Source: Flavobacterium aquariorum (GTDB lineage: Bacteria > Bacteroidota > Bacteroidia > Flavobacteriales > Flavobacteriaceae). From it: a DNA stretch of 64,000 nt. A program made the translations under genes and the position numbers. The notes beneath the pieces were generated by a model. That model was not told the DNA's origin and ran no database searches. It worked only from the letters and a program-made list of their open reading frames with translations. The stretch spans positions 62,001 to 126,000 of the forward strand of contig NZ_QKXH01000006.1 in assembly GCF_003254745.1 (NCBI RefSeq), written 5' to 3'. Positions 44,056 through 52,463 of the stretch are shown piece after piece; position 1 is the first letter of the stretch; every line of letters begins with the position of its first letter.

Positions 44056-45141
44056 ATGTGGTACAATACGAAAGCTTCAGCGTTGTTAGGAATAAAGTAT
44101 CCAATACTTCAGGGACCATTTGGAGGTAATCTGTCATCGGTAGAATTAACAGCAGCGGTTTCCAATGCAGGAGGTCTTGGCGGTTATGGAGCGTATACAA
44201 TGAGTCCGCAGGAAATTTATGAGGCAGACAGGCAAATAAAAGCAGCTACTAATAAACCTTATAATCTAAATCTTTGGGTATCTGATTCGGATATGCATTC
44301 AGACGGTATAACGGATGAGCAGTTCAACAAAGCTAAAGAGGCGTTTAAACCTTATTTTGATGAAGTGGGTATTCCTTTGCCGGAGAAACCAGCATCATTC
44401 CAATCCAGATTTGAAAATCAGTTGAAAGTGATTTTGGATGTTCGTCCAAAAGTGTTCAGTTTTATGTTTGGCGTTCCTTCTGCGGATGTTTTGGAGCAGT
44501 GCAAAAAAAATGGTATTGTGACCGTTGGTGCGGCAACAACTTTGGATGAAGCTATTTTTTTGGAAAATTCAGGAGTAGATATGATTATCGCGTCTGGTTT
44601 TGAAGCTGGTGGTCATCGACCTTCCTTTTTAGTTTCGGCAGAATCTTCTTTAACAGGGACTTTTGTTTTACTGCAATTAATTAGGGAAAAAGTAAAAATT
44701 CCGGTTATTGCAGCTGGCGGAATTGCGAATGGAAAAGGGGTTGCAGCAGCTTTAGCTTTGGGGGCTAGTGCAGCTCAAATAGGAACAGCTTTTTTAGCCT
44801 GTGATGAATCAAATGCTTTACCAATTCATAAACAAATGCTGTTTTCTGATGCAGCAAAATATACCACATTGTCACGGGCATACACAGGAAGACTCGGCCG
44901 GGGAATAATCAGCAGAATTGCTAAGGAAATGATAGGCAAGGAAGCTAATGTACTGCCATTCCCATTGCAGACGACTTTTATCTCGCCATTGCGAAAAGCA
45001 GCGCTTGATCAGCAAAAATGGGATATGATATTGTTTTGGGGCGGACAAATAGCGCCAATTTTGAAACACACAAAAGCTAATGAGTTAATGCGTTCTTTAA
45101 TTGAGGAAACCTCAGCTTACTTTAATGATTTAAAGGCATAA
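44056..45141 (+). CDS. Nitronate monooxygenase
   Basis: 361 aa FMN-dependent TIM barrel of the 2-nitropropane dioxygenase family. YPILQGPFGGNLSSVELTAAVSNAGGLGGYGA is the N-terminal flavin loop, GFEAGGHRP contains the catalytic His, and IPVIAAGGIANGKGVAAALALGASAAQIGTAFL is the phosphate-binding end. It oxidises alkyl nitronates such as propionate-3-nitronate. It lies 17 bp after the NTF2-like gene and before a TetR/MFS pair. Confidence 0.92.
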   Translation: MWYNTKASALLGIKYPILQGPFGGNLSSVELTAAVSNAGGLGGYGAYTMSPQEIYEADRQIKAATNKPYNLNLWVSDSDMHSDGITDEQFNKAKEAFKPYFDEVGIPLPEKPASFQSRFENQLKVILDVRPKVFSFMFGVPSADVLEQCKKNGIVTVGAATTLDEAIFLENSGVDMIIASGFEAGGHRPSFLVSAESSLTGTFVLLQLIREKVKIPVIAAGGIANGKGVAAALALGASAAQIGTAFLACDESNALPIHKQMLFSDAAKYTTLSRAYTGRLGRGIISRIAKEMIGKEANVLPFPLQTTFISPLRKAALDQQKWDMILFWGGQIAPILKHTKANELMRSLIEETSAYFNDLKA

Positions 45142-45207
45142 GAACAAAAATCAAATATGGCTTTGTCATGTTGACATTTTAAAAAAAAGTTAAAATATTT
45201 GCAGTTA

Positions 45208-45228
45208 AGACCGAACGGTCTATATTTG
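45208..45228 (+). promoter_or_regulatory. tetR operator AGACC-N4-GGTCT and -7 element
   Basis: AGACCGAACGGTCT (45208-45221) is a near-perfect palindrome that overlaps the -7 element TATATTTG (45221-45228). The same half-sites stand before the MFS gene at 45856. Confidence 0.78.
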
Positions 45229-45247
45229 TGCTTTAAACTAAAAGGCT

Positions 45248-45829
45248 ATGAGTAAAGCAGAGCGCACCAGGCAATTTATAATTGAAACATCCGCTCCTAT
45301 AATTAACAGAAAAGGGATGGCTGGAACTTCTTTGAGTGATATTATGGAGGCTACTAAGCTGGCTAAAGGCGGTATTTATGGGAACTTTGAGAACAAAGAA
45401 GAGATCTGTATGAAGTCATTTTTATATCTAAGATCTCAATTGGCCAATAAGTTAGATAAAGCTGTATTGGAAGGTAAATCGGCCAAGGCAAAGTTTTATA
45501 ATTTATTGGATGTTTATGCAAATGATAAAAATACTATAGATGGTTGTCCTATTTTAAATTTTGGAGCGGAAGCAGATGATACAAACCCGGTTATGAAAGA
45601 ACACGTAAAAAATGCTATTTGTTCCGCCCAAAAAAGATTTTGTAATATAATCGAGAATGGTATTGAGAGTCAGGAATTATCGCCAAAAGTAAATGCTGAA
45701 CATTTTAGCATAAAAGTTTTCGCTACGATTGAAGGAGCTATTTTATGTAGAAAAGTTCTAGGAAATAATGACCAAATGAAAATTATTTTGGAGAGTATCA
45801 AAACTGAATTTGACACATATTTGCTGTAG
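45248..45829 (+). CDS. TetR/AcrR-family transcriptional regulator
   Basis: 193 aa. HTH in GMAGTSLSDIMEATKLAKGGIYGNFENKEEI, typical of TetR. The ligand domain has CPILNFGAEADDTNP, found in a subgroup near many efflux genes. An AGACC-N4-GGTCT palindrome overlaps its own -7 element, and a second copy stands before the MFS transporter 68 bp downstream. It therefore probably represses itself and the pump. Confidence 0.93.
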   Translation: MSKAERTRQFIIETSAPIINRKGMAGTSLSDIMEATKLAKGGIYGNFENKEEICMKSFLYLRSQLANKLDKAVLEGKSAKAKFYNLLDVYANDKNTIDGCPILNFGAEADDTNPVMKEHVKNAICSAQKRFCNIIENGIESQELSPKVNAEHFSIKVFATIEGAILCRKVLGNNDQMKIILESIKTEFDTYLL

Positions 45830-45855
45830 TTTTTTTTTTTTTTTTGATTATTTTA

Positions 45856-45875
45856 AGACCAATCGGTCTATTTTG
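45856..45875 (+). promoter_or_regulatory. Second AGACC-N4-GGTCT operator before the MFS gene
   Basis: AGACCAATCGGTCT (45856-45869) runs into TATTTTG, a likely -7 element. It follows a run of 16 T residues at the end of the tetR gene that could act as an intrinsic stop. Confidence 0.72.
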
Positions 45876-45897
45876 TTAATTGTTAATATAAAAATAA

Positions 45898-47109
45898 ATG
45901 AAAAATTTAAAAGAAAATCATCAAGGTTTTAGTACCATATTGGCCTTGGCACTTATTCCGTTATCGGGATTTGCAACAGATATTTATTTGCCGTCACTTC
46001 CGTCCATGGCTAAGGATCTGCATGTTTCAGCATCTGCCATTCAACTTTCGCTTGTCTTCTTTATGTTCAGTTTAGGAGTTAGCCAGATTTTCATCGGGAG
46101 TATATTGGATAGCTTCGGACGCTTTAAAATTAGTATTGCGTCACTGGCGGTATTTTCGGTTACAAGCTTCATTATTGCTTTTGTTCCCAATATTTATGTG
46201 ATATATGCTATGCGAATTATTCAAGGAATTGCAATTGCATTTATTGTAGTCGCTAAACGTGCTTATTTTGTTGATCTTTATTCGGGCGAAAAATTAAAAA
46301 GTTATATTAGTATATTCTCTATAATTTGGGCTTGCGCACCTATAATGGCGCCGTTTTTAGGAGGATACTTGCAAAGTAATTTTGACTGGAGATCGAACTT
46401 CTATTTCCTTGGCGGGTTATCATTACTTTTTCTGATTTTAGAACTTTTATATAGTGGCGAATCTATAAAGTATTATCATCCTTTTAAATTAAAATCTATA
46501 GCAAAAACCTACTCCGGTATGCTAAAATCTGGTGATTTTACGTTGGGATTATTAATTCTTGGTATATGCTTCGGTCTTGTTGTAGTTTATAGTCTATCAA
46601 GTCCTTTTATCGTAGAACGTGTATTTGGGTATTCAGCAATTACCACGGGCTATAGTTCTTTATTATCAGGTCTATCCGTTATGACTGGAGGGATTATTTC
46701 CAAATCTCTTATTCATAAACCTTTAGGGAAGAAAGTAACTATTGCGGTTTCTGTACAAGTTATTTTGGTTTTACTTATGATTTTTACAGCTTCGATAGAA
46801 AGTAATATTTATACTTTGATTGGCTTCACAATGGGAATTAACGTCTGTGGTGGTTTTATTTTTAATAACATTTATGGATATTGTCTAAGTCGTTTTTCTA
46901 AAAATGCAGGAGTGGCAAGTGGTCTTACTGGCGGTGGTACATATATGGTAAGCTCATTATTCAGCTATGGATTTGTAAATTTATATGCTGTAAAAAGCCA
47001 GTTATTACTAGGATTTGCAAATATTTCACTAATCATGCTTATCTGCCTTATTTTCATGGCTTTTAACAGATTTAGGTTACTTAATTTGGCTATTAGTGCT
47101 ACCAAATAA
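45898..47109 (+). CDS. Bcr/CflA-type MFS drug-efflux transporter
   Basis: 403 aa with 12 predicted helices. LIPLSGFATDIYLPSLPSMAKDLHVSASAIQLSLVFFMF is the hallmark N-terminus of the Bcr/CflA (DHA1) group. GSILDSFGRFKISIAS is the loop 2-3 motif, with the usual Arg/Lys pattern altered. It probably exports toxic compounds using the proton gradient. It is regulated by the TetR protein upstream, as indicated by the shared operator. Confidence 0.92.
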   Translation: MKNLKENHQGFSTILALALIPLSGFATDIYLPSLPSMAKDLHVSASAIQLSLVFFMFSLGVSQIFIGSILDSFGRFKISIASLAVFSVTSFIIAFVPNIYVIYAMRIIQGIAIAFIVVAKRAYFVDLYSGEKLKSYISIFSIIWACAPIMAPFLGGYLQSNFDWRSNFYFLGGLSLLFLILELLYSGESIKYYHPFKLKSIAKTYSGMLKSGDFTLGLLILGICFGLVVVYSLSSPFIVERVFGYSAITTGYSSLLSGLSVMTGGIISKSLIHKPLGKKVTIAVSVQVILVLLMIFTASIESNIYTLIGFTMGINVCGGFIFNNIYGYCLSRFSKNAGVASGLTGGGTYMVSSLFSYGFVNLYAVKSQLLLGFANISLIMLICLIFMAFNRFRLLNLAISATK

Positions 47110-47117
47110 TAAATTAT

Positions 47118-47140
47118 AAAGCCCAAATATTAGGGTTTTT
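47118..47140 (+). terminator. Weak terminator after MFS gene
   Basis: AAAGCCC and GGGTTTTT form a short stem (one bulge) over an 8-nt loop and end in T residues. Confidence 0.5.
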
Positions 47141-47347
47141 ATCTAGGTTTTAAATGAATACCAGTTTCCCCAAGACTGTTTGTCAAATTGATTGCTTTTT
47201 CTAGCTATTGATAAAAAACATTAAAACAAATAAAGAATTTTTCAGATTAAGGACATACAGAAAAATTTGACTTTCAACATTGTCTACTTCAGCTCCAATT
47301 TTGTCCTATTCCCTTATTTATTAGTAGCGTATACTTTGGTGGCGTAT

Positions 47348-47355
47348 TAATTTTG
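47348..47355 (+). promoter_or_regulatory. -7 element of the nitrilase operon
   Basis: TAATTTTG fits the TAnnTTTG consensus 35 bp before the nitrilase start. No convincing TTG -33 box was found at the right distance. Confidence 0.5.
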
Positions 47356-47390
47356 ACACATAATAAAATAAATCATTAAAAAAAGAAACA

Positions 47391-48392
47391 ATGGAAAATA
47401 TCAAAAAATCAGAAACTACTAGAGTGGTTAAAGTTGCCGCTGTACAAATCAGTCCAGTATTATACAGTAGAGAAGGTACTGTTGAAAAGGTGGTAAACAA
47501 GATTCGTGAATTAGGAAAAAAAGGAGTGCAATATGCCACTTTCCCTGAAACAATCATACCCTATTATCCTTATTTCTCTTTTGTTCAGGCTCCTTACGCA
47601 ATGGCGAAAGAACATCTGCGATTATTGGAAGAATCAGTTACCGTACCATCTGCGGACACCGATGCTATTGGTAAGGCAGCTAAAGAAGCAAATATGGTGG
47701 TATCGATTGGTGTAAACGAACGTGACGGAGGAACAATTTATAACACACAACTACTATTTGATGCAGATGGAACACTTATTCAGCGTCGACGCAAATTAAC
47801 ACCAACCTATCACGAGAGAATGATCTGGGGACAGGGAGATGCATCTGGTCTACGTGCTGTTGACAGTACTGTAGGACGCATTGGACAATTGGCCTGTTGG
47901 GAACATTACAATCCATTATTCCGTTATGCACTTATCGCCGATGGTGAGCAGATTCACTCAGCGATGTATCCAGGGTCTTTTTTGGGTCCTTTGCACAGCG
48001 AGCAGACAGAAATTAACGTTCGTCAGCACGCTCTTGAATCAGCTTGTTTCGTGGTTGTCGCAACAGGTTGGTTGGATAAAGATCAATTGGCACAGATAGC
48101 ATCAGATACTGGAGGCCCAATTGGCCCTATATCAGGAGGCTGTTTTACGGCAATTGTTGGTCCAGATGGTCAACTTATTGGAGAACCAATTAAAGATGGC
48201 GAAGGTGAAGTTATTGCCGATATTGATTTTGCACAGATAGATGCGCGTAAAAGATTAATGGATGCCAGCGGCCACTATAGTCGTCCTGAATTATTGAGTT
48301 TGCTTATAGACCGTACACCGACTGCTCACGTACACGAACGTGTAGTTTATACAGAGCCAGTCACAGTTCAAAGTCAAGTTTTGAAAGAGTAA
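47391..48392 (+). CDS. Nitrilase
   Basis: 333 aa of the carbon-nitrogen hydrolase family, nitrilase branch. The Glu-Lys-Cys triad is Glu53 (FPETIIPYYPY), Lys135 (RRKLTPTYHERMIWGQGD) and Cys169 (LACWEHYNPLFRYAL). The CWEHYNPL motif marks true nitrilases rather than amidases. It converts nitriles to carboxylic acids and ammonia, probably as a large homo-oligomer or spiral. It leads a stretch with an epoxide hydrolase, a cupin and an Ohr protein, with gaps of 40-60 bp. Confidence 0.93.
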   Translation: MENIKKSETTRVVKVAAVQISPVLYSREGTVEKVVNKIRELGKKGVQYATFPETIIPYYPYFSFVQAPYAMAKEHLRLLEESVTVPSADTDAIGKAAKEANMVVSIGVNERDGGTIYNTQLLFDADGTLIQRRRKLTPTYHERMIWGQGDASGLRAVDSTVGRIGQLACWEHYNPLFRYALIADGEQIHSAMYPGSFLGPLHSEQTEINVRQHALESACFVVVATGWLDKDQLAQIASDTGGPIGPISGGCFTAIVGPDGQLIGEPIKDGEGEVIADIDFAQIDARKRLMDASGHYSRPELLSLLIDRTPTAHVHERVVYTEPVTVQSQVLKE

Positions 48393-48443
48393 TAAAGAGG
48401 GCGAGAATAAAGAATAAAAATTAAAAGGAAAAGAAATAAAAAA

Positions 48444-49742
48444 ATGAAAAATTCAAGAAATATTATGGGTCGTGCTTTATGGACTGGGGTGTTAGCATTA
48501 CAGTTAACCGTTGCTGCGGCGCAAGGAGGATCAAAAAAAGCGGATGTAAAAAATGATGAGGCTATCCGCCCTTATCGGGTTGCTGTTTCTAATACAGATT
48601 TGAAAGATCTACGGGAACGGTTATTGGCTACAAAATGGCCTAGTAAAGAAACTGTTGCTGACCAATCACAAGGTGTACAACTTTCTAAATTGCAAGGTTT
48701 GGTGCAATATTGGGGCACCAATTATGATTGGAGAAAAGCAGAAGTAAAACTAAATGCATACCCTCAATTTATAACTAAGATAGACGGAGTGGATATTCAC
48801 TTCATCCATGTTCGTTCTAAAGAGCGTGACGCTATGCCGCTTATATTAACGCATGGATGGCCGGGTTCAATATTTGAATTTGTTAAAGTCATTGGGCCAC
48901 TAACTGATCCAGTAGCTTATGGTGGAAAAGCAGAAGATGCTTTTGATGTTATTATACCTTCATTGCCAGGTTTTGGTTTTTCAGGAAAACCAACTGAAGC
49001 AGGATGGGATGTGGACCGAATAGGAAAAGCTTGGGCAGTATTAGTAAATCGTCTTGGATATAAACATTACGTTGCTCAAGGTGGAGATTGGGGTGCTGGA
49101 GTAGTTAATTCAATGGCATTGCAGGCTCCTGAAGGATTATTGGGTATCCACAGCAACTTACCTGCAACATTACCTACAGAAGCAGGTAAAGCACTAGGAA
49201 GCGGAATAGCACCAGAAGGGTTTTCTCCTCAGGAAAAAGCAGCTTTCGATCACCTTAGTAAATCGATCAAAGAGGGAAATTTTACCTACAAATCAACAAT
49301 GACTTCACGTCCACAAGCGATTGGTTACGGTATGAACGACTCTCCAGTTGCTCTTGCTTCATGGCTTCTTTTGCATCCTGGTTTTTCTAATTGGTCTTAC
49401 GGAAATGATCCTAAACAGTCTCTAACAAAAGATGAGGTATTGGATGATATTACACTTTATTGGTTAACCAACTCTGGAACTTCCTCAGCTCGAATTTACT
49501 GGGAGAACAGAAACAAAGAAATTGTTAGCGCAGGTTCAATGAAAACCGATCAAATCAAGTTGCCGGTTGCTATTACAGTATTTCCTGAGGATGTATTTAC
49601 ATCTCCGCAATCATGGGCCCGTCGTGCTTTTAATAATCTGATTTACTTCCATGAAGTGGATAAAGGGGGGCATTTTGCAGCATGGGAGCAACCACAATTA
49701 TTTACACAAGAATTGCGCCTGGCATTTAAATCACTGCGCTAA
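48444..49742 (+). CDS. Secreted EHN-type epoxide hydrolase
   Basis: 432 aa with an N-terminal leader (about 1-27, AAAQGG). The EHN domain (IRPYRVAVSNTDLKDLRERLLATKWP) precedes an alpha/beta hydrolase domain. HGWPGS is the oxyanion loop, GGDWGAG has the nucleophile Asp215, and VDKGGHFAAWEQP supplies the catalytic His. Relatives include microsomal-type and juvenile-hormone epoxide hydrolases. It is 51 bp downstream of the nitrilase gene. Confidence 0.92.
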   Translation: MKNSRNIMGRALWTGVLALQLTVAAAQGGSKKADVKNDEAIRPYRVAVSNTDLKDLRERLLATKWPSKETVADQSQGVQLSKLQGLVQYWGTNYDWRKAEVKLNAYPQFITKIDGVDIHFIHVRSKERDAMPLILTHGWPGSIFEFVKVIGPLTDPVAYGGKAEDAFDVIIPSLPGFGFSGKPTEAGWDVDRIGKAWAVLVNRLGYKHYVAQGGDWGAGVVNSMALQAPEGLLGIHSNLPATLPTEAGKALGSGIAPEGFSPQEKAAFDHLSKSIKEGNFTYKSTMTSRPQAIGYGMNDSPVALASWLLLHPGFSNWSYGNDPKQSLTKDEVLDDITLYWLTNSGTSSARIYWENRNKEIVSAGSMKTDQIKLPVAITVFPEDVFTSPQSWARRAFNNLIYFHEVDKGGHFAAWEQPQLFTQELRLAFKSLR

Positions 49743-49749
49743 TCCATAC

Positions 49750-49777
49750 GAAGGGCAACACATATTAGTTGCCCTTC
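49750..49777 (+). promoter_or_regulatory. Perfect 10-bp intercistronic hairpin
   Basis: GAAGGGCAAC (49750-49759) pairs with GTTGCCCTTC (49768-49777) over an 8-nt loop. No T-run follows, so it may stabilise or separate mRNA segments rather than terminate. Confidence 0.6.
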
Positions 49778-49800
49778 TATTACCACAATAAATGGAACAT

Positions 49801-50211
49801 ATGAAAAAGAGAAAAAAAATATTGCTGATTGCCATTATTATCATGGGTATTGGAGCACTACTGTTCCCAAATGATGCTTTAGCACAACAGTCTGGAATAA
49901 AACGGACAGAACTTCAACGACAAGATCTTAGCGTTTCCGGACGTGAGGCTATTCAAGTAAGGATTGACTTTGAAGCTGGTGCTGCCTTTGGAAAACACTC
50001 GCATCCTGGTGAAGAAATTATCTACGTCCTAGCAGGTTCGCTAGAATACGAAGTTGAAGGTTCACTACCCGTTACACTTAAAGCAGGGAATGTACTCTTT
50101 ATTCCTGCAGGACAGATTCATGCAGCGAAGAATAATGGAAACGATAAGGCTGTCGAGTTGGCCACCTATATTGTTGAAAAAGGGAAGCCTGTACTAGTTA
50201 TGAAAAAATAA
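49801..50211 (+). CDS. Membrane-anchored or secreted cupin protein
   Basis: 136 aa from 49801; a start 9 bp upstream is also possible. An N-terminal hydrophobic segment (ILLIAIIIMGIGALLFPNDALAQ) is a signal peptide. The cupin motif 1 FGKHSHPGEEIIYVLAGSLEYEVEG has the His-His-Glu metal ligands, and motif 2 GNVLFIPAGQIHAAKN the last His. The role could be a small-molecule sensor or an enzyme. It lies between the epoxide hydrolase and Ohr genes. Confidence 0.87.
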   Translation: MKKRKKILLIAIIIMGIGALLFPNDALAQQSGIKRTELQRQDLSVSGREAIQVRIDFEAGAAFGKHSHPGEEIIYVLAGSLEYEVEGSLPVTLKAGNVLFIPAGQIHAAKNNGNDKAVELATYIVEKGKPVLVMKK

Positions 50212-50252
50212 AACAATTTATAAAACAAATATTAATTTTAATACACTTAAAA

Positions 50253-50672
50253 ATGGAAACTAACATTGAAAAAGTACTTTACACAGCTGTAACACATACT
50301 ACAGGTGGTAGAACAGGTGAATCTAAAAGTTCTGATGGTCAATTAGACATAATACTTTCATCTCCGGGGAGCAATAGACCCGGGACAAATCCGGAACAAT
50401 TATTTGCTGCTGGTTGGTCAGCATGCTTTATTGGAGCAATGGGGAAAGCGGCTGCCAATTTAAATGTAAAACTTCCTGCGGACCATTCCGTAAGCGCTGA
50501 GGTTGACTTAGTATCAAGCGACGAAGGCTATTCGTTGCAGGCACGTTTAAATATAAGCTTACCCGGATTAGAGTCGGATGTTGCTAATAGCATTATTGAA
50601 GGCGCAGCACAAACCTGTCCATATTCAAAAGCGATACGCGGTAATGTTAAAACCGAGTATAATCTTATCTAA
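50253..50672 (+). CDS. ohr: Organic hydroperoxide resistance protein (Ohr/OsmC family)
   Basis: 139 aa thiol peroxidase. The two redox Cys are Cys58 (WSACFIGA) and Cys122 (QTCPYSKA), and the Arg of NRPGTNPEQLFAAGW helps the active site. It reduces organic and lipid hydroperoxides. The first 78 residues are almost identical to those of the paralogue at 57808, and the remainder is more divergent. No MarR-type OhrR regulator is nearby. Confidence 0.93.
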   Translation: METNIEKVLYTAVTHTTGGRTGESKSSDGQLDIILSSPGSNRPGTNPEQLFAAGWSACFIGAMGKAAANLNVKLPADHSVSAEVDLVSSDEGYSLQARLNISLPGLESDVANSIIEGAAQTCPYSKAIRGNVKTEYNLI

Positions 50673-50793
50673 TGATCTAAGATTGGTTTAATGATTGGTT
50701 TTGTTCCCTATTTCAGGGGGTAGAACCAGTTTTAAACATGCAATAAATTGCATTATAGCCTTAATTGATTAAATATTATAGTAATACAAAGTC

Positions 50794-51009
50794 ATGAAAC
50801 AAAGAATTGCAGCCGCTTTTATTATGGGCATTATTACCACTGGCCTTATTTCTTTTACGCTAATTAGCATAAATGTTGGTTTTACTGAAAAATTTTTAGC
50901 AAGATGGATCAAATCCTGGGGAATGGCTTACGTCCTAATTGTACCTGTCATTCTTTTTGTTGGGCCTAAAGTGCAACAATTGGTGTCCTATTTATTTAGA
51001 AATAAATGA
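50794..51009 (+). CDS. DUF2798-type small membrane protein
   Basis: 71 aa with two hydrophobic helices (about 5-27 and 38-58). FIMGIITTGLISFTLISINVGFTEKFLARWIKSWGMAYVLIVPVILF matches the DUF2798 pattern. Function unknown. Confidence 0.8.
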   Translation: MKQRIAAAFIMGIITTGLISFTLISINVGFTEKFLARWIKSWGMAYVLIVPVILFVGPKVQQLVSYLFRNK

Positions 51010-51119
51010 GGCGCAAATTAGGTCTTGATCACGATTGAAAAGATTAAACGCTAACAATAAATATAGCTTATTTACAAAAAAAACATAATTAATTAAAAAT
51101 AATCAAATAATTAAACACG

Positions 51120-51842
51120 ATGAATGATTTATTAGAATTTACAATTAATGCTCATGGCGGTCTAGAGAACTTCAACAAGTTTGAAACTGTCACAGCAAGA
51201 CTTATCTGCGACGGGGTACTTTGGTCAATGGTAGGACACCCAGGATCAGTCGATGACATTTATGTTACTTCTCACACAAATAAGCAATTTACTTCACACA
51301 GCCCTTTTCTTAATAAAGACTGGCATACTGCATTTACATCCAGACATGTTGCCATCAAGAATAGTAAAGGAGAGGTTGTTGAAGAACTGTCTAATCCCAG
51401 AGATTCATTTGCTGGTTACACTACAGAAACACCATGGAGTCAACTCCAGCTGGCGTATTTTACCGGATATGCTATGTGGACCTATTTTAATGCTCCCTTT
51501 AATTTTGGCGATGCAGGTTACAAACTAAAAGAATTAGAACCTTGGGAAGAAAACGGGGAAGTATTTCGAAGACTTCAGGTTATTTTTCCTGAGCAGGTAG
51601 CTACACACAGCCCCGTTCAAACCTTTTATATAGACAAAGACGGTCTTATAAAAAGACATGATTACAATGTAGATATTGCAGGAGGAGCCACTGCTGCGCA
51701 TTATTTGTCGAATTATATAAACGTGCAAGGTATTAAAATAGCGACCAAAAGGGAAGTATATGTAAGACTGGAAGACAATACACCACTATTTCCTGAACCT
51801 TTGTTGGTATCAATTGATCTGAGTGAAATCAGCTTTAAATAA
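51120..51842 (+). CDS. Conserved hypothetical protein, LolA-like fold possible
   Basis: 240 aa with no signal peptide or membrane helix. It is rich in aromatic beta-strand sequence (QTFYIDKDGLIKRHDYNVDIAGGATAAHYLSNY, KIATKREVYVRLEDN), reminiscent of outer-membrane-lipoprotein-sorting-type folds. I do not assign a function. It closes the nitrilase stretch and is followed by a good terminator. Confidence 0.6.
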   Translation: MNDLLEFTINAHGGLENFNKFETVTARLICDGVLWSMVGHPGSVDDIYVTSHTNKQFTSHSPFLNKDWHTAFTSRHVAIKNSKGEVVEELSNPRDSFAGYTTETPWSQLQLAYFTGYAMWTYFNAPFNFGDAGYKLKELEPWEENGEVFRRLQVIFPEQVATHSPVQTFYIDKDGLIKRHDYNVDIAGGATAAHYLSNYINVQGIKIATKREVYVRLEDNTPLFPEPLLVSIDLSEISFK

Positions 51843-51867
51843 AAAGACTTACTTAATTGCATGAAAA

Positions 51868-51898
51868 AATATCGGAATTTTGTTCCGATATTTTTTTT
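51868..51898 (+). terminator. Rho-independent terminator after the conserved hypothetical gene
   Basis: AATATCGGAA (51868-51877) pairs perfectly with TTCCGATATT (51883-51892) and is followed by a T-run. Confidence 0.9.
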
Positions 51899-51922
51899 GT
51901 GAAACATGTATGAATTGTATTA

Positions 51923-51944
51923 ATGCAAATTCCAGTGATATTGA
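51923..51944. repeat. Second copy of 22-bp IS-end-like sequence
   Basis: Identical over 22 bp to 34879-34900. Flanking sequences differ. It lies just after the 51868 terminator. It could be the scar of the same kind of element. Confidence 0.55.
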
Positions 51945-52101
51945 GCGCTATTTATATATTATTGTATTTGCATGCTTTTTATAATAAATACGTTGTTAAA
52001 TATTATCTTATATTGATTGTAAATAACTGGATGCTATTAATATATAGTAACTTTGCTCTTTTGTAGTGTCTTTTTTAAAGACTAATAATATTGTTTTAGG
52101 A
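51945..52101. other. AT-rich spacer upstream of crp remnant
   Basis: No recognisable feature; it may contain the unrecognisable 5' part of the decayed crp gene. Confidence 0.4.
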
Positions 52102-52378
52102 GTGTTGACTAAAGTATTTTGTTTTTCCAATAGTGATTGATGAAAACTTTGCAATAAGCTGCATCAGGAAGAATTTTTTTTTCGCTGGTGCTCTAATAAA
52201 GGATATCTTATTTATCAGAAAAGACTTTTATCCTTTATAAATAATGATACAATAAAGCGCTATGAGGAACTTTTGGCGCTGTATTCTAAATTGTATAAAA
52301 TTGATTCTTAAATCCTAATTTGCATTATGTCTGGGTATTTCCAGAGAAACTTTGAGCAGGCTTTGTGTCGTTCATTAA
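52102..52378 (+). pseudogene. Decayed Crp/Fnr gene (paralogue of 42248)
   Basis: From 52144 the frame reads KLCNKLHQEEFFFRWCSNK and RLLSFINNDTIKRYEELLALY before a stop, matching residues of the 42248 protein (KLCKEFHQVEHFFRWRTNK, RLLSFMNNNVKIRYEELLALY). Two stops precede it at the position corresponding to DDRE. After a frameshift, LGISRETLSRLCVVH at 52331-52375 matches the recognition helix LGVSRETLSRLYASH. The N-terminal domain is lost. The gene sits exactly where an intact crp precedes yceI in the other copy. Confidence 0.88.
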
Positions 52379-52393
52379 TACCCTTTTTTAGAA

Positions 52394-52439
52394 TGTGATG
52401 TAGATCACGTAACCGACTTCTGTTTCTGTTTTTACTTTG
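52394..52439 (+). promoter_or_regulatory. Crp-like palindrome and -7 element of yceI (copy 2)
   Basis: TGTGATGTAGATCACG (52394-52409) is followed after 22 nt by TTACTTTG (52432-52439), the same geometry as at 42836. The spacer sequence has diverged while its length is kept. Confidence 0.77.
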
Positions 52440-52463
52440 TACTATAATTTAAAAACAAAAAAA

